A stretch of DNA of 46,541 nucleotides from Oehlia diaphana (Eukaryota; Glomeromycota; Glomeromycetes; Glomerales; Glomeraceae): contig QZLH01000164.1 in NCBI GenBank assembly GCA_003833135.1, forward strand, positions 46,951-93,491. Direction: 5' to 3'. The notes beneath the pieces were generated by a model that ran no database searches, was not told the DNA's origin, and saw only the letters and a program-made list of their open reading frames with translations. The position numbers were made by a program, and so were the translations under genes. Below are positions 22,755 through 33,063 of this stretch, piece by piece (positions within the stretch are counted from its first letter, which is position 1; every line of letters starts with the position of its first letter).

Positions 22755-24230
22755 TTAAAGTCCATATATTACATCAATGAAAGGTTCACATCTAAAATCT
22801 TTGATTACACCATCATTTTTATATTTATCAATTAATTTTGTATAATGCTCTCCTTCATAAATAGAATCAGTTGTGAGTATAGTAAGTGGACAACCTCTCC
22901 ATTTTCCAAAAAATTCCTCCAAAGCTTCCAAAGAAAATATAAAATCATCAGAAAATCTAATTTCTCTTAGATTAATTGGTGTTGATCTAATTAATACTTT
23001 TAATAATTCTTCTCCATTTTCTATAACTTTTTCATTAGATTCTATTTCTTCTATGTTAAATATAGTCAATAAAATTGATTTCAAATTTTGACAAATTTTT
23101 AATAATTTTTCAAATTCAGTAAAATGTTCCTTTGATGGTGAAAATGCAAGTGACAAATATTCAATTGAAGGACAATTTTCATAAATTTTACGAATAAAAA
23201 AGAGAGAATCTTTTGTAAAGCTTTCATCATGAAGACTGAAATCATAAGGTTCTAATAAAATTTTCTTTAAACGTCCACCACTATTTTTAATTATAATAGA
23301 AGCTGCATTTAATAAAATACAATCTATTATAAGAGTTTCAAGATCATTATAAATCAGCATATTCAATTGGTCGTCACTAGAACGACCAAAATCATTAATT
23401 ATTAAAGTTTTTAATTTATGAAGTTTTGGTAGTACCCTTTGTAATGTGTGATCAACATATAGAAAATAAAATTTTAAATGATTTAAAATATCTGCCTTTT
23501 TTTCTAATGCGAGAAGAACCTCTTTATAAGGATCTACTCTAGAATAATTGAATTCAAAATTTTCTTCAAAAACATCTTCCCATTCAAAATATTTCAAATT
23601 CATCTGAACTTCAATTAATTTAACAATTCCATAATTAACATTTGTGTTTACATTAACAATTATAAGTCTTTGTATATATTGACATAAACGTGCTAATCCA
23701 TAAAAATATGAAGAATCTATTGTTGTATCACATTTTAATTCACAAAGTGATTTAAGACAAGTTTTAGATTCTGGAAAATAAAATATTTGATGTTTTATGG
23801 ATTTCATATCTAAATATTTTATTACTATAAATTTCTTCATAAAGAGACTATAAAATTCTTGTTGTAAAAGAAATTGATTATAAGCCAAAAATGAACCAAT
23901 AGAAATTATACTATTTATAGTTTTAATATTAATATTTCTACAAAAAGATAAATAATCAAATAAAAGTGATTCGTATGAAAATGATGGTAATTGAATTCCT
24001 TGTCTAGTTAAGAATTCTTTAATATCTTCAGTTAAATAGGAAGCGATTATTAGAAATAAATAATTTTTATCATTATAATTAATATCATAACACCAAGGAT
24101 TCCTCCATAAAATTGGAATCACAGTTTCACACCAAAGTTTATTAATCATTAGGCATGAAAAGAGAGATTTTGAATCATTTTGTAATTCTTCAAATATTAG
24201 GAAAAGAATATCTTTATTGAGTTTCGACAT
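22755..24230 (-). CDS. F-box protein with LRR-like C-terminal region
   Basis: A single-exon frame of 491 residues starting MSKLNKDILFLIFEELQ. Residues 3-45 form an F-box (LNKDILFLIFEEL, then SLFSCLMINKLWCETVIP, then WRNPW). This is the arrangement of the greatly expanded F-box family in Rhizophagus. The remainder is an alternation of helices and short leucine-rich strands (for example LYRDL-like ends such as YNDLETLIIDC and CPSIEYLSLAFSP), consistent with degenerate leucine-rich repeats used for substrate binding. The expected role is substrate recognition in an SCF (Skp1-cullin-F-box) ubiquitin ligase; the target is unknown. The length is usual for this family. An (AAT)n microsatellite begins eight bases upstream of the start codon. 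A broken paralogue on the same strand lies 20 kb away. Confidence 0.85.
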   Translation of the reverse strand: MSKLNKDILFLIFEELQNDSKSLFSCLMINKLWCETVIPILWRNPWCYDINYNDKNYLFLIIASYLTEDIKEFLTRQGIQLPSFSYESLLFDYLSFCRNINIKTINSIISIGSFLAYNQFLLQQEFYSLFMKKFIVIKYLDMKSIKHQIFYFPESKTCLKSLCELKCDTTIDSSYFYGLARLCQYIQRLIIVNVNTNVNYGIVKLIEVQMNLKYFEWEDVFEENFEFNYSRVDPYKEVLLALEKKADILNHLKFYFLYVDHTLQRVLPKLHKLKTLIINDFGRSSDDQLNMLIYNDLETLIIDCILLNAASIIIKNSGGRLKKILLEPYDFSLHDESFTKDSLFFIRKIYENCPSIEYLSLAFSPSKEHFTEFEKLLKICQNLKSILLTIFNIEEIESNEKVIENGEELLKVLIRSTPINLREIRFSDDFIFSLEALEEFFGKWRGCPLTILTTDSIYEGEHYTKLIDKYKNDGVIKDFRCEPFIDVIYGL

Positions 24231-24238
24231 TCTCGCCC

Positions 24239-24284
<46 letters not shown>
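24239..24284. repeat. (AAT)n microsatellite in the F-box 5' flank
   Basis: About 15 AAT/TAA units immediately upstream of the F-box start codon, in its 5' untranslated or promoter region. Length change here could alter expression; that is inference. Confidence 0.9.
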
Positions 24285-24288
<4 letters not shown>

Positions 24289-24444
24289 TAAATAACGTTT
24301 AAAAAAAAATATTTTTCAATCTGAATCTGAATATTCTTCGTTCTTTCTAAAAAAATTTTTTTTTTTTTTTTTGAAAAAAAAAAGAAAAAAAAAATTCAAT
24401 AAAATTGAAAATATATTTAATTATTATATTTATATAGCAAAATA

Positions 24445-24492
24445 CCGGAATCAAACTCCGACATGTTGAAATATGTGCGACACTGCTTAAAT
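24445..24492 (-). other. Degenerate tRNA-like segment
   Basis: On the minus strand GGAGTTTGATTCC (24447-24459) differs at one key position from an RNA polymerase III B box. AAGCAGTGTCG lies upstream at the spacing of an A box. No acceptor stem can be formed, so this is not a functional tRNA. It could be a SINE head or chance. Confidence 0.2.
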
Positions 24493-24756
24493 CATGTTTC
24501 ATGTATGTCATACGTAACGTAACGAATATTACGCCAAATAACGTGAATATCAAACGCTTTATTAACATCAACGATCAAAATTTTTACGTTAAATAATAAA
24601 GGAATTGTTAAAGTTTTATTATAAATGATATATAAATTATTAATATTCAGATAAAAATGCTAATAAAAAAATGATACACATTCGCTGATCTGCAGAATCC
24701 TAAACTATTCCCAACTGATTTTCTTACCTAACTTTAACTTTAATCCTAAATTCCAT

Positions 24757-24868
24757 TGTCGGTGAGATGATTGTCGGCGAAACATTTGTATGCGAAATGA
24801 CCCTGTCGGTGAACCGTCTGTCGGTGAGATAAATTGTCGGTGAAATGATTGTCGGTGAAATGAATGCG
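24757..24868 (+). repeat. TGTCGGTGAAAT tandem cluster 1
   Basis: About seven imperfect units of 15-16 bp of the form TGTCGGTGA(A/G)ATGAT. The unit is related to the cluster at 28952-29072, where it forms one arm of a fold-back structure. Here no opposite arm is seen nearby. Confidence 0.75.
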
Positions 24869-26059
24869 ACCCGTTAAGGAAGGGTAAAGTGGGAGGATAT
24901 TATCTTAATGTAATATCAAACTCAATGTATACTTTTGTATTAGTTTGTATGTTCTTTATCATAAAAATAATAAATTATTTCGTTTACCTGAAAAAAAAAA
25001 AAAAAAAAAAAATCATCGATTATATAGATATTTGGATCAACAGTACCATACAGATTTTGCAAATTCGTACTAGTACGAATAACCTCCCACCTATAATGAT
25101 CCTATTATTTAAACCAAAAGAATTTTTACAAAAATGGATTTAATAATAGCTAAATTATTTATTTCGTAAAATACTATTAATTTCCTCCAAGAAAAAAAGA
25201 ATTTTTAATATAACTTCATTATAATCAGATGAAATTATATTATAATATAGTTTTAGTTAAATATAAATAATCATTGGATAAGGATCACATAAAGTTTCCT
25301 CACCTTCTCAGATTTTGATAATAAATTCATCTCACTTTAAAATCAACAATAATAAAAGTTTTTGTTTTTTCAAATTTTTATTTAAAATATGAAATATAGT
25401 AAATCTTACAAGTTTACGTTAAAAAACTTAAAAAAAACATGAAAAAATAGTTGCTAATTATGTTTAATAAATAAATAAAATGAATATCGTTAATACCGTC
25501 GTCCGTCGGTCGAATATTAAGATGATCAAGCGATGACTGCAATGTAACTGAAATTAGATATTAAGACTTTGGAGATTTTCATGGGAAAAATGTTTGAAAT
25601 TAAAGACTTCTGGGGAAGTTAGATAAATGAATGATTTAAACATTAATAAAGTTAATTTAATTTGAGATTTGTGAACACATAATATAATGGGTTCTTTCAA
25701 ATTCTATAATATGTTGGAAAATACTCTGTAACACTTTTTACCATTAATCTATCACATAATGACAGTAAATTTAGCAATTGGTATAACAAAGAGAACTTAT
25801 TGATTTGATGGTGAAATAGAGATGTCGATCGAAGACCGATATCTCTATCTGTTCTCCCCTCCAATAACAGGATCACGAAATACCTATATAGAAATCGAGT
25901 CCATTCTTTCAGGGCCGGAATTAAGATAATGTCAGTATCTAAACATATGGACGGATTTGTTTGATATTTTTATATTATATATTAAATATATTTTTTTTTT
26001 TTTATATTCTACTACATAAATTTTAAACAAAATTTTGAACGGAATTATCCATACATTGC
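24869..26059. other. Intergenic stretch
   Basis: No supported gene. An A run of about 23 lies at 24991-25013, near the start of a chance open frame. There is a GGGCCGGAATTA motif at about 25913. The rest is AT-rich and unassigned. Confidence 0.5.
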
Positions 26060-26363
26060 GGCGGATTCATAAAATTTGGCAAAACCCTGCTGCGCCCTCA
26101 GGAATTAAAATTGACTTACAGAAACATTAAGCTTTTTTCTAAAAAATGTCAAATAATGACGCACCTTTAACACTGGAAAAATTGGTTAGGTAACGGAAAA
26201 TTGGTTAGACACAAGATTTGGGGTACAAAAAAAATTTTTAGGGCTCATTTTTGACTGTTCACTAATAAATTTTGGAAATTTGATGACTAAAAGACTGTCA
26301 AATATTTATTTAATTTGACGTGACTGACAAATTGACAAATTTAGGGTATTTCATAAATCCGCC
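26060..26363. mobile_element. 304-bp inverted-repeat (MITE-like) element
   Basis: The left end is GGCGGATTCATAAAATTTGG; the right end, inverted, is GGCGGATTTATGAAATACCC. Inside are GACTGTTCAC and TGACAAATTGACAAAT-type strings without a gene. No unambiguous target duplication was found. The pairing covers about 17-20 bases with a few differences. Confidence 0.5.
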
Positions 26364-26558
26364 ATGATGAAAAGACAAGATCTACTCAGGCCTCATTATA
26401 TGTAAATCTGCGTCAACTTCCTATCATATGTGCGTTTGTGGTAAATTTTTGCATAAAAATAAAAATTCTTTATTATATAAATATTAAATATTATATTGTA
26501 TACATTGATTTCATAAAATAATTAAAACGAAAATCTTAATTTCTTAATTTAATATCAA

Positions 26559-28019
26559 TTAATAATTCGGTGCAAGCAAAATAGTGGATATGGTTTTTAA
26601 AGGAGTTTCCTTATCTACCAAATCAATTTCATATTTTCTAAATAATAAAGCCATTAAACTAACTAATTCAACCATTGCCAATTTTCTTCCTAGACAGATT
26701 CTTAATCCTCCACCAGATATAATAAGCGAATTCTTCTTTGGTTCAAAAACCTCAACCATCCATCTATCAGGGTTAAATTTATCAGGTTCTTACCAATAAT
26801 CTCCATTACTATGAATAGCATCAATATTAATTCGAATCTCTGTATCGGCTACTATTTCATCAGGTTTATCAAGAACTCTTGTAAATGAATTTACAACGGG
26901 AAAAACGCGAGATACTTCTTTTATAATAGCTTCACAGTATTTTAAATTTTGGATATCATTTTCGGAAAAAAATTAACTCACTGTATCAGTTCCAGCAACT
27001 ATACCATCAAATATAATACCACAAATTTCAGTAGTCTCATAGTTTCATCATCATCATCAGTTTTAGTATAATTAACATCACGGGGCGTATTCGCAATAAT
27101 TACCGATGTCAACGTATCATTTCGCAAAGATTTATCTAATGGTGTATTTTCAATTTCTTGTCTACATTTCTTAACAATTGAATCAACTCTTTGATTCAAA
27201 TATTTCAAGTTTTGCTTTAAATCATCTGATTTATTTTTAAAACATGGAAAATAATGTCGTAAAAAAGTAGAAACTATTTGAAAAATCAGAAATCCAATGA
27301 GATATTTGCGAATTGCTTTAACAAATTTTACAGTCTCATCAATTAATGCAGATGAACGTTCAGCTTTTTCAACATCACTAAGTTCATTAAAATAAGCTGG
27401 CATTGTATTGACCTTTCACCAGTTAATAAAGTAATGATCATATCATTTGTAAATTGATTAGACCAACTAGTGAATTCCAATACTCTCCTTTAATATATAA
27501 TTTATCCCAATAATTTTCCATCTCATCAAAAAGTTTATTTGTCCAATAAGTGGCTTCACGAGCAAACTTTGGTGATAGAATAGCTTGTGTAAAAAAAATG
27601 ACGATTATATCTCCATGATTTAAATACTTGATTTAATAATAATCCTCTTCCCATAATTTCTAATTCATGAAATACTTTAATGTTACTTTCAGACATAGTT
27701 TTAATATATGGATTTCTTGTTGAAGCTGATAAAAGTTTTTCAATTTGTTCTGTTCGATTTAGAGTTATAATTCATGTATCAAATTGAACTTCAAATATGT
27801 CATCATATTTCTTATGATTAGCATAAAAAAATGTTTTGAGATTACCACGATGCGAAATATAGAGTTGAAGTAGATTTCCAAAGAATGGGAATGGGAATGG
27901 ACCAGGTAAAGGATTAATGCGATTAAAATACTTATAATAATAATATGTCACATATGTGATTCCTATTAACGAAAAGTAGTCTAAATTTCGAATAACTTAA
28001 ATAATTTCATAAAAATCAT
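26559..28019 (-). pseudogene. Cytochrome P450 pseudogene
   Basis: Read from 28019 down, the pieces in order are a hydrophobic N-terminal anchor, the proline-rich hinge PLPGPFPFPFFGNL (about 27870-27930), a middle part with NDTLTSVIIANTP (27061-27125), the I-helix motif AGTDTVS (about 26985-27005), the K-helix ExxR as KEVSR (26907-26921), the PERF region EPDKFNPDRW, and the haem-binding loop SGGGLRICLGR with its cysteine at 26694-26696. The order is that of microsomal P450 monooxygenases. It is broken by in-frame stops at 26790-26792 and 26973-26975, and by frame changes near 27020, 27405, 27590 and 27980. About 45 residues are missing between the I and K helices. The usual Phe at the start of the haem loop is Ser. 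Non-functional. Confidence 0.85.
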
Positions 28020-28082
28020 ATTTAATATATTTAATAATGGTTTGATTTTGATTTTTTTTTTATTTAGCTAGACAAATGATGT

Positions 28083-28438
28083 ACAGTATTTATATTCCAC
28101 TCGGTAAGAGAAAAATAAAGTTTTTCCATTTCTAAAAAGTAACGATAGTAAATTTAAACAATTAGATAACGAATAGAAACTGATAAACATCATAGATTTA
28201 CCATAATAACTATTTCAAATTCTTTTTAACATTGCTTTGATTCAAAAATATTCAGCCTCCCAGAATTACAGTAATAGTTTTTACCCCTCGGTAAGAGAAA
28301 AATTTTTCCATTTCTAAAAAGTTACGATAGTAAATTTAAACAATTAGATAACGAATAGTAAGATTTACCATTATAACTATTTCAAATTCTTTTTATCGTT
28401 GCTTTGACCCAATTCAACCTCTCGGAATTATAGTAATA
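28083..28438. repeat. Direct tandem repeat of about 188 bp, two units
   Basis: CTCGGTAAGAGAAAAA stands at 28100 and again at 28288. The shared part runs through TTTCCATTTCTAAAAAGT, AACAATTAGATAACGAATAG and TAACTATTTCAAATTC to a GAATTA(C/T)AGTAATA end. The second unit is slightly shortened. It lies upstream of the P450 relic and may have been part of its 5' flank. Confidence 0.75.
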
Positions 28439-28747
28439 AATTCTTAAAATGAATTTATAATATATCTAAAAATGAATTAAGTTACCGAGTCATTTTTACG
28501 GTTATGGATAATCAATGATCCGAATTAATTTACTAAGAGTTGATCAAAAACTTATGATGTGACGTCATGTCACATACGTCGGGCATTTTATTAAGCTTTG
28601 TATAGTAATTATGAATGAATGATTGTTATTTCTCCCTGTTATATACAAGAAATTCATGAAAATATTAATCACGCAATAATGTATATAATACGATCTACAG
28701 AATGTGACTTTATTTTATGCCCAAAAATACTTGAACTATGGACTAGT

Positions 28748-29073
28748 TCATTTCACTGATAATTATTTCACCGACAAGGCATATATTTCATATATATTTT
28801 ACCGATTGTAATTATTTTTTTTTTGCTCATCACAGATAAAATAATAAAAATGGTAAATGATATGTAAAAATTGAGGCTATTAATAATTGCTAAATTAGAA
28901 AAATATTAAAAAAGGAAAAATTTTTATAAATAATTAAAAAATTACTGGATATGTCAATGAGATGACCTGCAGTGAGACGATCCTGTCGATGAGACGTTTG
29001 TCGGTAAAATGTTTATCAGTAAAAAATAATTGTCGGTAAAATAATTGTCGGTAAAGTAATTGTCGGTGAATCA
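28748..29073. mobile_element. Fold-back element with TGTCGGT arms
   Basis: The right arm (28952-29072) has about eight imperfect 15-16-bp units of the TGTCGGTAAAATAAT type. The left arm (28748-28817) has the same unit inverted (TTATTTCACCGACAA, ATTTTACCGA). About 130 bp of AT-rich sequence lies between. No coding region. Arms made of short tandem repeats are typical of fold-back elements. Confidence 0.6.
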
Positions 29074-30077
29074 AGAATCAAGTTGGTACACTCATTAACA
29101 ATTTTCCCATAACAGCGATAGGCTCTTATACAATAAAATCATTCAATAACTAAATGAATTACACAAATCAAGGTGAGTTTTGTCAACATAATACTTATTA
29201 TTTATTTAAAAAATAGATATTTACTAGCTGCTTCGTATCGGGATCAATGAACTTAAACCGTCTAATAAATAGTGGATATTCTTTTTAAAAATAAATTAAA
29301 TTTATCATAATTTAGCAAAAAATAATTTACTTATCAATAATTCCATGCCATGATTAATTTATAAGGATAATCTAAATATAATAATTATGACCATTTTCAC
29401 TTCTAAAAGGTACTTTAGGTGAAAGTTATCAGTTAAAAAAAAATATAACTTTATTTCAACAAATAAAATAATTTTTTTTTTAACAATCATGAAAATGTTG
29501 ATCTCTTTTTAAACTCCGAAAAAAAAAGTTAATAAATTTTTTTAATTTTTAAAAAGTTATGCTTTAGATAATTTCGATAAATAAATCATAAATGAAATGA
29601 AATATTTTTCTACTTAAAATTCACATTTAAATATTGTGGAAATAAATACATGGTATTTTCGGTGTAGATCCTGTACGTAGGATATATGGGGAATTTATGG
29701 AGTTCCACATATTTCTGAACTAATCCTATTTTCTTATTTTTTTGTGACCATGTGACATATTATTTATTATTTCATTATTAATCGTAAATTCCTTTTTTTA
29801 AACATTTTTAACATTTTAGCGATAAGTTGTTCATTACCAATATTTGTTTATATTGATTACTTCAAATTCTTTCTCACTTTTACTATCAGTATCATCTTTT
29901 TCAAAAATATCATCATTATCAAACAAACCTTTTTAATTTGTATTCTAAAAAAAATTATGATAATTAAGATTTAAATAATAATTATCATTTTGTTATTATT
30001 ACCATAAAAAAATTAAAGTACATTTTACGAAACTGTTTTCTGTATTAGATGGTGGATTTGTTAATAAAATAGCAAAC
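29074..30077. other. Intergenic AT-rich stretch
   Basis: No gene can be supported. On the minus strand about 29850-29940 there is a short acidic frame (FDNDDIFEKDDTDSKSEKE), which might be an exon relic but has no start, partner exon or known family. Confidence 0.4.
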
Positions 30078-30360
30078 TATATTGTCGCATCTATTGTTAT
30101 ATTGCCATGCGGACAAATCCATAAACATATTATAAATGATAGTATGGTTGATAAAAAAGCTTCGTTATGAGCGAAATATTATTATTGTATAAAATAGGTT
30201 TTGAAGGAACATTAACCCTTTCTTGGTATAAATTGCAAAGGAATTAGGATATACTTTTCTCGGGCGAATCCTCATTATCAAAGAAATCTATCATTTCTAA
30301 TGCAAATATCGGTATAGACTGCGCGCAGGCCGCAGTGCTGATGGCAATAATAACATAACT
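30078..30360 (-). pseudogene. Relic of an unknown gene, copy A
   Basis: On the minus strand it encodes a segment with SIPIFALEMIDFFDNEDSPEK followed further on by ICLWICPHGNITIDAT, in separate frames. The same two segments, diverged, occur at 35985-36238. Shared protein-level pattern in two places about 5.9 kb apart suggests a former gene. I do not recognise the family, and stops separate the pieces. Confidence 0.4.
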
Positions 30361-30427
30361 GAATAATAAAAGAATGAATCTTATGCCTGAAGTTGCCTAC
30401 TAGAAATAAGAACAGATACAAATAGCG

Positions 30428-30577
30428 ATGGCCTTCAAGCGGCACAATATTATTTTATCCATCATGAAATCAAATGCAAAAGTAAATTTCTTTCAATCAT
30501 GGGCAATTTTTATCATATGCTTATTGCTAATCTTTGGATTTACTATAGGCCTGAAATTATTCTATATCAATAAATAA
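30428..30577 (+). CDS. Small open frame with one membrane segment (49 residues)
   Basis: ATG 30428 begins MAFKRHNIILSIMKSN, then a hydrophobic run FQSWAIFIICLLLIFGFTI, and the frame ends LKLFYINK before TAA 30575-30577. A stop lies a few codons upstream. One helix with positive N-terminal flank is visible. There is no homologue that I recognise. AT-rich DNA readily yields such frames, so support is weak. Confidence 0.2.
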   Translation: MAFKRHNIILSIMKSNAKVNFFQSWAIFIICLLLIFGFTIGLKLFYINK

Positions 30578-30711
30578 TCCTTTATATGTTCTGATATAGA
30601 TAGGCAAATTTGTAAATATGGATAATAATCTGGTGTTTATAGAATTGGATTAGAATCTCGTAATTATAAATAGAAATAGAATTTTTTTTCTTAGTTGCAA
30701 GTGTTTGACAA

Positions 30712-30773
30712 CGGTCGGTTCGGTTCGGTTTCGGTTTTAAAACTGCAGTTTTCAACCAAAATCTAACCGACCG
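30712..30773. repeat. CGGTCGGTT inverted-repeat segment
   Basis: CGGTCGGTT (30712-30720) and its inverse AACCGACCG (30765-30773) flank CGGTTTT-type repeats. The opening CAACGGTCGG is shared with the hAT-like element at 44876-45285, so this may be a decayed fragment of that family. Confidence 0.45.
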
Positions 30774-30881
30774 CAAAACCGACCAATAAAACTGGACTAT
30801 AAAATCGATTGCAAAATTACTGCAAAACCAATAAAGTAAAGTTAGAAAGTACTAATTATAATTTTATAACGTCGATTTTGC

Positions 30882-31095
30882 TAGAGTTTCGATCCGTAGC
30901 GGTTTTATCCGGTTTTTGTCCGGATACCGGCTCGGTTAATTTAGGCTGGGGACCACCAAAATTAATAAAAATTTATGGAATAATATTATTTTAATTCTGG
31001 CCGAAATTATTGTCCACTCAAAGCCGAAATTTGTGACCTTTTTTAATCATAATCCACGTTAAAATATTTGAGGTTTTATCCGGATCGAAACACTA
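30882..31095. mobile_element. 214-bp hAT-like MITE with perfect 8-bp duplication
   Basis: The ends are TAGAGTTTCGATCCG and its inverse CGGATCGAAACACTA (one difference). The octamer GATTTTGC is present directly at both sides (30874-30881 and 31096-31103), the 8-bp target duplication expected of hAT transposons. Inside lies GGTTTTATCCGG repeated in both arms. No coding sequence. The end sequence is related to that at 31327-31624. Confidence 0.8.
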
Positions 31096-31326
31096 GATTT
31101 TGCAATTTTTTAGAGAAACGAAAATTCACGTGATCAAACGCGTAAAATTGAATTTTGCCAATAATTTCAAAAATGAGAATACTATAAAAAAAAAACTCAA
31201 TCCGAAATTTTGATCATTTTTTTTTCAGAATACATTAAAAATTTACAATTAACCGATCAGTTTTTAATCGGTTTTTTTTATTTATAAATCATTTAGCACT
31301 CGCTAGCACTCGCTTAAGATTTTTGA

Positions 31327-31624
31327 TAGGGTTTTGATCCGGATCTGGTCAATCCGGATTCAAATCTGGATTCTCTTGTTTTTTGGACATCCAGATCTTA
31401 CTTTTTTGTAACGGATGAATCCGTTATTATTAATTTGAGCCAACACTATAAATTTGGCCAGAGCCAACAAAATTTTGCAGACAGTTAATCTTTGACGTTA
31501 AATATTAATTCCGGTCAAAATTATAATTTTGGCCAGAGTTAAGGTCAAATTTAGTCAATCCAGATTCACAAGAGAAGATCCAGATTCTATCCGAATTGCT
31601 TTAAAAAATAGGATCGAAACCCTA
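31327..31624. mobile_element. 298-bp hAT-like MITE, related ends
   Basis: The ends are TAGGGTTTTGATCC and GGATCGAAACCCTA, with GGATCTGG and CCGGATTC-type motifs inside. The flanking octamers ATTTTTGA (31319-31326) and ATTTTCAA (31625-31632) agree at six of eight positions, as expected of an aged duplication. It contains two GGCCAGAG/CCGGTCAAAATTA motifs and no gene. Confidence 0.6.
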
Positions 31625-31671
31625 ATTTTCAAGAGAAGTTGTAAGGTTTTCCATGAAGAATAATCTCATAG

Positions 31672-32675
31672 TTACATCAATAATACATAAGAGTATGGTT
31701 TTTTCGAATGAAGTATGATACTTTGAATGTCCGTATAAGTATCCAATGAGTCAAAACGTTCACTAAAATTCTTGTAAAAATCAATCCAAGGTAATTTGTC
31801 CTCATCAAAGAAATAGCTCCATGTCACATGGTATGCACATTGCTAATCCTTTTTGACTGTTCTATTATCATCATATAACGAACCTACATTATACATAATA
31901 CAAACGCCGGTTGAATTATGAAAAAGATTTATAACTTCTTCGACTCTTTTATGATCTTGAGGATATTTATTTTTTAAATAATTACTAATAAGTTCAATAT
32001 CCTCATCTTTCAAACGTCAAAAAAGAGTGATTTTCCTCCTCCTGGTGCAGATTGACGTGCGAAAAGTGGATGTAATTTTTTATTGCTAAGACTTTTTTGC
32101 ATTACTGACTAAATGATACCGTTCGTAAATATAATTATATGTTTCGCATAGTAGAGCATCGTCTCTACCTACTCTTTCAAAACAAACTGTATTATCGCAC
32201 AATTCGTGTGGCTTTGTTGATCCATCTTTTATTCTCTTTATCCTCCGTTAAAAACTTTACTATTGATTCAGGTGAACTAAGACCTTTCAGAATGCATGAA
32301 AAATGTTAGTGTAACATATCTCTTCCATTAGGAAATAATACAAAACTTATATAGTTTATTCTCTGTGCAACGTGATATATAGTACCTAGTTTCTCTTTTT
32401 GCCTCGTCAAAGTCTGAAGCTTCCGCTTTCCTTTTTGCTAATTGAATAAAAAATTGATATTTCGTTACTGCAAATTTCTCGATGACGTGAATGTTATCTG
32501 CTGCGTCATCTTCAATTTTATTTGGAAAATACATCTTAACATTGAAGAAAAATTTAGTGCCGAGAAGATGAGACTGATGAGTGCTAACCTCAAGTTTAAC
32601 TTCCTTAACATTTTTAAGCAGGGATACGTCTTTTTCAGCGATGTTAACCTTCCAAAGCAGATCAACATTATACCA
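31672..32675 (-). pseudogene. Crinkler (CRN)-type protein pseudogene
   Basis: From 32675 down: LLWKVNIAEKDV, then MYFPNKIEDDAADNIHVIEK, recall the CRN N-terminal module, in which an LWKV segment precedes a YFP...DDHIHVIVE segment. Later pieces in other frames include CFERVGRDDALL and a glycine-rich APGGGKS phosphate-binding-like motif. After these come LKDEDIEL, NSTGVCIMYNVGS and a final part ending at TAA 31672-31674. CRN proteins are common in arbuscular mycorrhizal fungi and are thought to act inside host or self nuclei. The true N-terminus is missing: homology stops beside the repeat that starts near 32716. Several frame changes make it non-functional. The family call rests on the N-terminal motifs. 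Confidence 0.5.
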
Positions 32676-32715
32676 TTACTCTCCTTAATAGAATTGGTAC
32701 CAAGTGTGTTCTAAG

Positions 32716-33063
32716 TAGAGTTTATATCCGTTATCCATTAAAAAATGAATATCTGCGGATATTCGAATATCCGGATTGAACGGATACAGAATTTCTGGAT
32801 ATCTGGATAACGTTAAGAGTAACTTGGACAAATTTTATAATTCCGGCCAGAATTATGCTAAAATCTTTCCTTTTTTAGAAATTTATGTTACTCAACCGGA
32901 AAATTTTGATTTTAGGAAGATAATTTTTGTGGAACGCTATCACTAAAATGGGAATGATATGCACATTTTCAAAATTATATGGCACGTGCAATGTGGGATC
33001 ATCTTATCAAGGCTTAATCCTGACAAAAATAATTGGATATCCGGATAAATCAGCTGGATATCC
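32716..33063. repeat. GGATATCCGG-rich inverted repeat, left part
   Basis: Many overlapping GGATAT(C/T)(C/T)GGAT motifs and TATCCGTTATCC. It continues at 34920-34985 (GGATATCCGGATGGATGG, TTTAACGATACTTCTA) after the retrotransposon at 33064-34900 is removed. It is probably an older fold-back element. Its outer ends are not certain. Confidence 0.45.
33045..33063 (+). repeat. Target duplication, left copy
   Basis: ATAAATCAGCTGGATATCC, repeated exactly at 34901-34919. It bounds the retrotransposon insertion. The first few bases may belong to the tail of the element instead. Confidence 0.85.

Noticed and set aside
24347..24571. Minus-strand open frame of 74 codons
   Set aside because: It ends in a homopolymer and overlaps the tRNA-like segment; no domain or conserved partner.
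24757..24868. CRISPR-like array
   Set aside because: The units are contiguous imperfect repeats without spacers, in a eukaryotic context.
32442..32714. Plus-strand frame of 90 codons
   Set aside because: It is the opposite strand of the Crinkler relic, whose minus-strand motifs are the better explanation.
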